Assembly: GCA_021821185.1 (NCBI GenBank) | Contig: JAKACU010000067.1 | Location: forward strand, 1 to 9,766 | Reading direction: 5' to 3' | DNA from: Bacillota bacterium | GTDB taxonomy: Bacteria > Bacillota > Bacilli > Alicyclobacillales > SLC66 | DNA length: 9,766 nt | Position numbers and translations under genes: made by a program | Part shown: piece after piece, positions 5,538-9,766 of the stretch | Layout of the letters: every line of letters begins with the position of its first letter | How positions within the stretch are numbered: position 1 is the stretch's first letter | The notes under the pieces: model-generated | The model's input: the letters and a program-made list of their open reading frames with translations, nothing else | What the model was told of the DNA's origin: nothing | The model's database searches: none

Positions 5538-6500
5538 ATGAAAAGAGTTGAACGGATTAACATCATCATGCGGTATATCAACAACCGCGCCCGCTTTACA
5601 ATTTCTGAAATCATGCGGGAATTTAACATTTCTCGTTCGACAGCTATTAGAGATATCAGGGAAATTGAGGCCATGGGGATGCCTCTTGTCGCTGAAGTTG
5701 GAAGGGATGGGGGATATTTTGTCATGCAAAACTCTGTCCTGCCTGTTGTTCGCTTTACCGATAATGAGGTCAAATCTCTTTTTATTGCCTTTATGGCCAC
5801 AAGAAATCAACAACTCCCCTATCTAAAGAGTCGTCAGTCTTTAGCTGAAAAACTACTAGGACTCATCTCAGAAAACCAGCAAGATGACCTTGTTCTTTTA
5901 AATCAAATCTTGCTTTTTGAAGGGACCAATCCCCATAATCCCGATCTGCTTGATCTTTCAGACCTCCCTCATCCAATGTTAGAAAAACTCATCCGCATCC
6001 TTCTTTTGGATAGATATTTATTTATTACCATCACAGAGGAGAAGGTAATCAAGTCTTATCCAATTTATCTCTTGCACCTTTATCGCGAAAAAAGCCTTTG
6101 GCTGATTGAAGGCTTTAATTTAAAGGAAGAGACGAATCAGATTTTTCCTGTTGATTATCTCACCAATGTTGAACCCTATCAGATGAAAAAGAGATTAAGT
6201 AAGAAAGAGATTTTAGAAAAACTAAGCAAGCAAGAAGAAGTAATCAACGTTGTCCTTGAACTTGGTCCAAAAGCGATTGCCCAGTTCAAAAAATATCATC
6301 CTTTAAAAATTTCAATTTCCTATACGAACCCTTACCAAACCACAGCCATTCTCAAGGCTTTTATCGATATTAATATCCCCGAGGAATTGGCCGAAATAAC
6401 AAACTGGATATTTTTCCTAGGTGACGATATCAAGGTCAGGGAAGTGCCGGAAGAAGTCTTAGAAGGTTTACAAGAGAGATTATGCTTATACGAACCATAA
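5538..6500 (+). CDS. WYL-domain (YafY/DeoR-like) transcriptional regulator
   Basis: A 320-residue regulator of usual length for HTH-WYL proteins. Residues 1-60 are a winged helix: MKRVERINIIMRYINNRARF, the helix-turn-helix FTISEIMREFNISRSTAIRD, and the wing ending GRDGGYF. Residues about 160-225 match a WYL module with IYLLHLYREKSLWLIEGFN; the eponymous Trp-Tyr-Leu is seen as Trp-Leu-Ile, so it is a degenerate WYL. The last 80 residues form the WCX-like C-terminal extension. ATG at 5538 has AGGAG (5528-5532) 5 nt upstream. It diverges from the GyrI-like/unknown pair across a 110-bp gap and is the obvious candidate regulator of that pair. WYL domains are known to sense nucleic acids or nucleotides and often control defence or damage genes. 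AT-rich codons set it apart from the flanking relics and suggest transfer from a low-GC Bacillota donor (inference). Confidence 0.88.
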   Translation: MKRVERINIIMRYINNRARFTISEIMREFNISRSTAIRDIREIEAMGMPLVAEVGRDGGYFVMQNSVLPVVRFTDNEVKSLFIAFMATRNQQLPYLKSRQSLAEKLLGLISENQQDDLVLLNQILLFEGTNPHNPDLLDLSDLPHPMLEKLIRILLLDRYLFITITEEKVIKSYPIYLLHLYREKSLWLIEGFNLKEETNQIFPVDYLTNVEPYQMKKRLSKKEILEKLSKQEEVINVVLELGPKAIAQFKKYHPLKISISYTNPYQTTAILKAFIDINIPEELAEITNWIFFLGDDIKVREVPEEVLEGLQERLCLYEP

Positions 6501-6692
6501 GCAGCGCCAGTTTAACTCAGGAGCCTTTACGCAACAAGCGATGGCTCTGAACAAGAAACGACCGATGCGGCTCTTACTAAACGAGCGATATATTGGGTTG
6601 AATGGTCGGCTTTTTCAAACCACAAGGAAACTACGCAGCCGATGTTTTCTGTACCTCGTTATTTTTATCCCTATCTTTGGAGTACCAGGGAA
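6501..6692. other. Intergenic stretch without convincing gene
   Basis: A region following the WYL gene with only short, family-free reading frames. The longest on the plus strand (a 75-codon frame from 6541) has no ribosome site and a chance-like composition. A different plus frame is open from about 6510 to 6708 and contains AIYWVEWSAFSNHKE, which looks more protein-like but matches nothing I recognise; it may be a decayed gene. The sequence returns from the AT-rich style of the WYL block to the flank style around here. Confidence 0.4.
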
Positions 6693-6885
6693 TTGCGACT
6701 TGAAAGTCGTCGATAATCATGTGGTGAAAGTCCACCCGCCCAGATCTGCGGGCGCAAACCTATCGTGACGTGGGACAGTGGTAACGCGGTCTTGCGTTGC
6801 TCATGCGACAATGTAGCCGTGCCAGATAGGGTGAATTCGGGCCGAAGCTAGGTTGTGATGTGCAGGGTGAACACCAGTGAACCCC
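6693..6885 (+). ncRNA. Structured RNA, probable 5' fragment of a group II intron
   Basis: A dense run of short hairpins: CGACT-tgaa-AGTCG (6696-6709), GTGG-tgaaagt-CCAC (6721-6735), CGCCC-n8-GGGCG (6737-6754), GTTGC-tcat-GCGAC near 6796-6809, and GGGT-n12-ACCC (6865-6884). The phrases ggtgaaagtcc, gtggtaacgcggtc, ccgaagctaggttgtg and ggtgaacac-cagtgaacc resemble domain I of bacterial group II introns, and TTGCGACTTGAAAGTCGT resembles their GUGCGAC 5' end with the first base changed. No reverse transcriptase/maturase frame follows and no domain V is visible before the next relic at 7176, so it would be a truncated, immobile intron. The identification is from memory of motifs, not from a covariance model. 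Confidence 0.45.
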
Positions 6886-7175
6886 ATATAAACCGCGTCA
6901 TATTAGACTGTTGCTGCTTGCATTGTTTGTCGGCGTTTTTCCCACTGACAATGTCATCTAGTCATAATGAACGAGACCGGCCCCTTAAATCATAGTCACG
7001 TGGGTTAGACTGGAGATAGGAATACCACCAACTCTCAACACACTTTTCTGGAGACAGTATAGCCCGGCCGCCGTTCATGTCGCTGACTGCGACAGATGAG
7101 TCGCTTTCAGTCGGAATGATCCGTCTGACGTATACGCCTGTGTCCGCTACTCACTTCACGCCGCACTGTGATCAT
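6886..7175. other. Intergenic stretch, one imperfect hairpin, no gene seen
   Basis: Between the intron-like RNA and the PEP-utilising relic I see no supported gene on either strand. An imperfect hairpin pairs 7083-7093 (CTGACTGCGAC) with 7100-7110 (GTCGCTTTCAG) at 9 of 11 positions with a 6-nt loop. Without a T tract it is not a terminator. This may hold decayed remains of the intron or of whatever joined the two relics. Confidence 0.35.
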
Positions 7176-7832
7176 TCAGCCTAAGATCTCAACGGTTCCC
7201 CTGCTGCCATCGACTTGGACCATCTGCCCGTCACGAAGTTGGGCAGTCGCATTGCCGGTGCCCACAACGGCTGGGATGCAGTACTCCCTAGCAATGTGGG
7301 CAGCCAGAGTACCTCCATCCGTAACCACCGCCGCGGCACGAGAAAACAGTGGGGTCCAGGCGAGAGCCGTGGCCCTGGCAACTAGCACCTCGCCCGGCTG
7401 GAAGCGATCGAAATCATGCGGACCCAGTACAACATGTACGCGACCGACCGATCGCCCAGGGCTCGCCGCAAGACCCATGATGGTGGCATTCGACGAATGA
7501 TGGGCCTCCTACGTCGATACGAACGCCTCTGCGAGGATCTTTCGAATCGGTCCTGGAGCCATCCCGATCTCAGGTGGCGGTATCAGTCGCCTCTGTCTTT
7601 CCCACTCCGCTCTTCGCGACTGCACTATCTGACGCAGATCATCCGAAGATGCACTCTGGCATTCGGATCCCACCTCGTAGCGCGTGAGAAAGAACACATC
7701 GTACGCCGCGTCGATTGCGCCCTTGTGCGCGAGTTCCTCACCCAAGCGCAAGGCACAGCGCCGCAGGAGCGACCAACCCAAGGTGAACATACGGGATTGC
7801 TGTACACGTAGGACTGCAAACTCCTGAGTCAC
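7176..7832 (-). pseudogene. C-terminal relic of a PEP-utilising (PpsA/Rph-like) enzyme, TAG-interrupted
   Basis: One reading frame runs through 7832-7176 with a single internal TAG at 7506-7508. The N-terminal part reads LGWSLLRRCALRLGEELAHK, AYDVFFLTRYEV and RRAEWERQRRLIPP, typical linker sequence of PEP-synthase-like and rifampicin-phosphotransferase-like proteins. After the TAG comes GLAASPGRSVGRVHVV, GEVLVARATALAWTPLFSRA, AAVVTDGGTLAAH, and REYCIPAVVGTGNAT, the swivelling phospho-histidine domain. Family members have GG-x-x-S-H-A-A-I-V-A-R-E; here H is followed directly by IARE, so about three residues are lost next to the phosphoacceptor His. The large N-terminal ATP-binding part (roughly 600 residues in the family) is absent. 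Stop-interrupted, truncated and altered at the active site: non-functional. Its GTG-like start overlaps the stop of the upstream partner gene by chance of the junction. Confidence 0.75.
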
Positions 7833-8364
7833 ACCGTTTCCGATCGGCCATTTCCCCCACCTATTTCGACCGTTCCGGGGTTTTTTAGCTGGCGAACCTC
7901 CGGGCCTTCCTCCTCTCTTGCGGAAAACAGTGATTTCTTCGTTCTAGAGCGCGTGGGAAACAGATCGACGCTCAGGATGATCGTCTCTTCTCCCTTTTTG
8001 TTTCGGCCACGGATCACCCCCGACTCTGTGCCCGTTCTGGAGGACTTGGGCGCGTCGGGATCGTCCACATGGTGGCGTGGGCATGTCGAGAGGTGGTCGA
8101 GTAACGCCTTCTCATCCTCTTTTCTGGGGTTGTTGGCCAGATGATAGAGACCGTCCCCCTCAGAGTTTCATCTTCCCCAATAGAAGTCAGGGCAATCATC
8201 CGGTTCACCCTGTCTGTATAAAGCTCCAGAAGTCTCGCCAACTCTTCCAAGAGTTGCACCACATCATCCGGGACATCCATGCGTGCGATGCTTGCGGCAA
8301 TCTCCGATTGACTTGCAACTCCGTGCCGGTTGTTAAGATGCTGTCCTGACTCCACTCCATACAT
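7829..8364 (-). pseudogene. Unrecognised partner of the ParB-like gene, one-base frameshift
   Basis: Two overlapping minus-strand frames join into one plausible 178-residue protein if one G is added to the run of five at 8155-8159. The first frame gives IARMDVPDDVVQLLEELARL and LYTDRVNRMIALTSIGEDET, a helical N-terminal half. The second continues RGDGLYHLANNPRKEDEKAL and CPRHHVDDPDAPKSS, then GRNKKGEETIILSVDLF. Both halves have protein-like composition only in these frames, which is the reason for proposing the shift; without it the first frame runs into a basic, chance-like tail. ATG at 8364 is 18 nt after the stop of the ParB-like gene, with GGGGG 6 nt upstream, so the two are probably an operon. 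Family not recognised; the short CxxxHH-like stretch is not enough for a metal site. A sequencing error in the homopolymer would make it an intact gene. Confidence 0.55.
8155..8159. other. Homopolymer frameshift point
   Basis: Five C on the plus strand (GGGGG on the coding strand) mark where the frame of the partner gene changes. CTG AGG GGG GAC GGT CTC would be the continuous reading if there were six G. This could be a true -1 mutation, a slippage-prone phase switch, or a base-calling error. Confidence 0.55.
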
Positions 8365-8382
8365 CTCTCGCCCCCGTTCAAA

Positions 8383-8793
8383 TCAGTGTAGGAGCTTGAT
8401 GAGATCTTTCTCGTCTGTTTTGCTCACTTTGTTGTCCTCAGCCAGAATGTTCTCCGCCGTCTCGTCGTCCACATCCACATCCACATCCACGTCCAGGAAC
8501 ACGAAAGGCACAGCCGGAATGCGCAACGCCAAGGCCACCTTCCAACGCGTGTGATCCCCCAGAATAACATTCGTCTTGGCCTGCACCTTCAGGGGTTGAT
8601 CGATGCCGTTGACCGCAATGCGCCCTTTGAGAAAGTCGAACTTCTCTTGGCTGACAGGGCCGCAATACAAGTCCTGTTTCTCGTTTTCGCGCAATGTTCC
8701 CGGATCAATATATTGAATTTCATTTAAATCATACTCCACGTTAGTCACATATTTGATAGCAATACCTAATGCTGTTTCATGTCGCAACAGCAC
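8383..8793 (-). CDS. ParB-like nuclease/partition-domain protein
   Basis: A 136-residue protein with a ParB/sulfiredoxin-type domain. After a 40-residue lead (VTNVEYDLNEIQYIDPGTLR) come LYCGPVSQEKFDFLKGRIAV, NGIDQPLKVQ, and ILGDHTRWKVALAL, the last matching the G-H-R-R-W-x-A motif of ParB proteins (here G-D-H-T-R-W-K-V-A). A short helical tail (ETAENILAEDNKVSKTDEKD) follows; the central HTH and dimerisation domains of chromosomal ParB are absent. GTG at 8793 is chosen because AGGAAG lies 8 nt upstream; a TAG in the same frame sits just before it. DVDVDVDVDD near residue 100 is coded by a tandem hexamer. It is followed by the partner relic and preceded by large palindromes, which could be its binding sites. 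Small ParB-like proteins occur on plasmids, phages and integrated elements as nucleases, CTPases or DNA-binding factors; which applies here is open. Confidence 0.75.
   Translation of the reverse strand: MLLRHETALGIAIKYVTNVEYDLNEIQYIDPGTLRENEKQDLYCGPVSQEKFDFLKGRIAVNGIDQPLKVQAKTNVILGDHTRWKVALALRIPAVPFVFLDVDVDVDVDDETAENILAEDNKVSKTDEKDLIKLLH
8467..8493 (-). repeat. Tandem GAY-GTG hexamer coding Asp-Val repeats
   Basis: Four copies of GAC/GAT-GTG (8470-8493 on the minus strand) followed by GAC give the residues DVDVDVDVD inside the ParB-like gene. Three units are identical (GAT GTG). The run is in frame and probably expanded by slippage, so the copy number may vary between strains. It falls on the acidic loop after the IPAVPFVFLDV strand. 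Confidence 0.85.
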
Positions 8794-8807
8794 ACCAGTT
8801 TCTTCCT

Positions 8808-8830
8808 AGCAGTATCGGGCCGATACTGCT
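8808..8830. promoter_or_regulatory. Palindrome 1 upstream of the ParB-like gene
   Basis: AGCAGTATCGG (8808-8818) and CCGATACTGCT (8820-8830) are perfect 11-bp arms around a single central base. It lies about 15 nt before the GTG of the ParB-like gene, so as RNA it would also form a hairpin just ahead of the ribosome site. It contains the core GTATCG-N3-CGATAC shared with palindrome 2. Its role as operator, centromere-like site or hairpin is inference. Confidence 0.75.
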
Positions 8831-8843
8831 CACCGTTTTTTGC

Positions 8844-8957
8844 TCATGGTGTATCGACTCGATACACCATGTACCGTTTCCTTCTATGAGTTTTCTCATA
8901 TGAGACGGCACGTATCCGTATACGCAGTTCCATGCTCACCCCCATCGTAGAACTCAT
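8844..8957 (-). CDS. Possible 37-residue peptide upstream of the ParB-like gene
   Basis: Minus-strand ATG at 8957 with AGGAG 5 nt upstream opens a 37-codon frame ending TGA at 8844-8846. The product is basic: MSSTMGVSMELRIRIRAVSY, then EKTHRRKRYMVYRVDTP. The last codons lie within palindrome 2, so the palindrome both encodes MVYRVDTP and could be an operator or hairpin. The ribosome site is good but length alone makes it weak evidence. It could be a leader peptide, a relic of an IS21-like transposase start, or chance. Confidence 0.3.
   Translation of the reverse strand: MSSTMGVSMELRIRIRAVSYEKTHRRKRYMVYRVDTP
8845..8871. promoter_or_regulatory. Palindrome 2 upstream of the ParB-like gene
   Basis: CATGGTGTATCGA (8845-8857) and TCGATACACCATG (8859-8871) are perfect 13-bp arms around one central C. 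It shares GTATCG-N3-CGATAC with palindrome 1, and the centres are 39 bp apart. Perfect 27-bp symmetry is well above what 430 bp of ordinary sequence would give. Inside the 3' end of the possible 37-codon ORF. Confidence 0.8.
8885..8924. repeat. Cluster of smaller inverted repeats
   Basis: TATGAG (8885-8890) and CTCATA (8895-8900) flank TTTT; TCTCATATGAGA (8894-8905) is a 12-bp perfect palindrome overlapping it; CGTATACG (8917-8924) is an 8-bp palindrome. These continue the series of symmetric elements upstream of the ParB-like gene on the minus strand. Separately each is modest; together they are notable. Confidence 0.55.
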
Positions 8958-8967
8958 CGGCGCTCCT

Positions 8968-9070
8968 AAACGGTCAACTTTCCTTCACGTTCGAACCAAG
9001 TTGCTCTCTTGCCCCCCTCTCCGTCAACCTAATCGCAAAACCGTTTGCCGCGCCAAAACGGTCAACTTTC
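8968..9070. repeat. Pair of direct repeats, possible IS21-like terminus
   Basis: The 15-mer AAACGGTCAACTTTC occurs at 8968-8982 and 9056-9070, 88 bp apart in the same orientation. The following 12 bases also agree at most positions, making a longer imperfect repeat. Read on the minus strand it is GAAAGTTGACCGTTT. From memory, IS21-family elements carry several such TTGACC-containing repeats near their ends, but no istA/istB frame is present. Alternatively the TTGACC could be paired -35 boxes or a protein-binding repeat. The space between contains no gene. Confidence 0.6.
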
Positions 9071-9178
9071 GCTCAAATTCGTGGATCGAGGGAGACTCGG
9101 TGTGATCGATGGAGGCATGGTGTTATCCGCGGGCTTGCATAGGCGCTTGGGGCAGTGATGGACCGACTGGAGGGCAGC

Positions 9179-9193
9179 AAAAAACAGGCCTGT
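9179..9193 (-). terminator. Weak candidate terminator after the toxin gene
   Basis: On the minus strand ACAGGCCTGT (9184-9193) is followed directly by TTTTTT (rest of 9179-9184), about 30 nt past the toxin's stop codon. The palindrome leaves only a GGCC loop and three to four pairs, so the hairpin is small; the T run is the stronger part. Confidence 0.35.
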
Positions 9194-9222
9194 GCGCCAG
9201 TTGGGGTGGTCTGTCGATTGCG

Positions 9223-9492
9223 TTATGGTTGCTTGAGCGCGTCGTCGTGGTGACCGCAGTTTCGAAGTAAGAGAACGTCGTCACGCGCGTACTCCCATGT
9301 GAGGCGAATATCCATGTTTGCCGATGCCTCATATACAGAATCCGTGCCTTGCACACGTTTCGTTCGCAACGAGGGGTGTCGCGGATTCTCGACCAACAGT
9401 CCGATGGCTTTTCGTACCGCCTTCTGAGATGCCGGATCGAGTTCCGCCATGTGTTTCAGAAAGCGAGGCAAAAACTCGATGTCATATCCCAT
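9223..9492 (-). CDS. RelE/ParE-family toxin
   Basis: An 89-residue protein typical of type II toxins of the RelE/ParE superfamily. It reads MGYDIEFLPRFLKHMAELDP, LLVENPRHPSLRTKRVQGT, YEASANMDIRLTWEYA and LLLRNCGHHD, the strand-helix-strand order of the fold with the family's NPRHPSL loop and the C-terminal LLLRNCGHHD strand. The family acts as ribosome-dependent mRNA interferases or gyrase poisons; which one cannot be told. ATG at 9492 shares its A with the TGA of the antitoxin gene (TGATG), so the pair is translationally coupled; a TTG one codon earlier is possible but less likely. It lies downstream of its antitoxin on the same strand, the usual order. Confidence 0.85.
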   Translation of the reverse strand: MGYDIEFLPRFLKHMAELDPASQKAVRKAIGLLVENPRHPSLRTKRVQGTDSVYEASANMDIRLTWEYARDDVLLLRNCGHHDDALKQP

Positions 9493-9749
9493 CAACTGTT
9501 CTTCTCGCTCTGCTCGATGATTCGGTCCAACATCGCAAGGGCTTCAGTGGCGCTCATCGGTCCGATTCGTTGGCCGCTTGCCTTCTCCTCATCTGCTTCT
9601 CGTTCCTCGCGCTGCCATCGTTCCGTCCAGTACCACGCTTGGCCGTCGTGCTCCACAATGGACTTCACCGCCACATACGCCGATTCCAATTCTATCGGGT
9701 CCTCGATTCGCTCAATCAGCTTGTACAGTTCTTCTTTCGTGACCGCCAT
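9492..9749 (-). CDS. Antitoxin of the RelE/ParE-type pair
   Basis: An 85-residue acidic protein. The N-terminal half, MAVTKEELYKLIERIEDPIE and SAYVAVKSIVE, is the helical region usually used for dimerisation or DNA contact in small antitoxins of this type; the second half has YWTERWQREEREADEEKASG, then MSATEALAMLD, a Trp-rich, charged, partly disordered segment likely to wrap the toxin. ATG at 9749 is supported by GGAGG 8 nt upstream (about 9758-9762); an ATG at 9764 lies too close to the window end and before that site. It overlaps the toxin by one base. Promoter and any operator lie outside the window. Probably autoregulates, as is usual. Confidence 0.8.
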   Translation of the reverse strand: MAVTKEELYKLIERIEDPIELESAYVAVKSIVEHDGQAWYWTERWQREEREADEEKASGQRIGPMSATEALAMLDRIIEQSEKNS

Positions 9750-9766
9750 GACCGCCACCTCCACAT

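Noticed and set aside
6541..6768. 75-codon plus-strand frame after the WYL gene
   Set aside because: No ribosome site, no recognisable family, and its 3' half overlaps the hairpin-rich intron-like RNA.
8077..8349. 90-codon plus-strand frame over the ParB partner gene
   Set aside because: Antisense to the better-supported minus-strand operon.
8808..8924. Short CRISPR array or tRNA-like element
   Set aside because: The symmetric elements differ in length and outer sequence and are not regularly spaced direct repeats; no cloverleaf arms or CCA end can be drawn.
9123..9356. 77-codon minus-strand frame overlapping the toxin gene
   Set aside because: Shadow of the toxin frame, with no ribosome site.

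Overview
This window reads as an accessory or scar region of a Gram-positive (Bacillota) chromosome or large plasmid. GGAGG-type ribosome binding sites precede most intact genes, the base composition is moderately GC-rich, and the codon style recalls Alicyclobacillaceae-like bacteria. The phylum is a fairly safe inference; the family is a guess from memory. A visibly AT-richer block with a different codon style sits in the middle (about 4464-6500) and looks transferred.

Layout. 1-514: left-edge start of a Gly/Met-rich minus-strand protein, a probable scrap of a tyrosine recombinase C-terminus, and a GC-rich hairpin. 515-3345: the best functional unit, all on the minus strand: a MerR-type regulator carrying an N-terminal CBS half-module, then a 14-helix DHA2 drug-efflux permease, then a YecD-like isochorismatase-fold hydrolase. 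Two near-identical 22-bp operators lie at the same offset from the -10 box upstream of the regulator and upstream of the permease, so the regulator probably controls itself and the efflux/hydrolase operon. 3346-4338: two plus-strand relics, the C-terminal third of an SDR-type L-threonine dehydrogenase and a shredded second DHA2 permease. 4464-6500: AT-rich block with a WYL-domain regulator divergent from a GyrI-like effector-binding protein and an unrecognised partner; their promoters overlap head-on. 6501-7175: no convincing gene, but a run of small hairpins resembling the 5' part of a group II intron without its reverse transcriptase. 7176-7832: relic of a PEP-utilising (PpsA/Rph-like) C-terminus with an in-frame TAG. 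7829-8793: a ParB-like protein and an unrecognised partner broken by a one-base frameshift in a G run. 8794-9222: leader with two large perfect palindromes sharing GTATCG-N3-CGATAC, a possible 37-codon ORF and a pair of 15-bp repeats. 9223-9749: RelE/ParE-type toxin and its antitoxin.

Relics of several unrelated genes, a recombinase scrap, an intron-like RNA and a toxin-antitoxin pair suggest a site of repeated insertion and deletion. The most interesting intact biology is the CBS-MerR autoregulated efflux operon and the palindrome-led ParB-like locus. Neither is demonstrated to be a new system from sequence alone.
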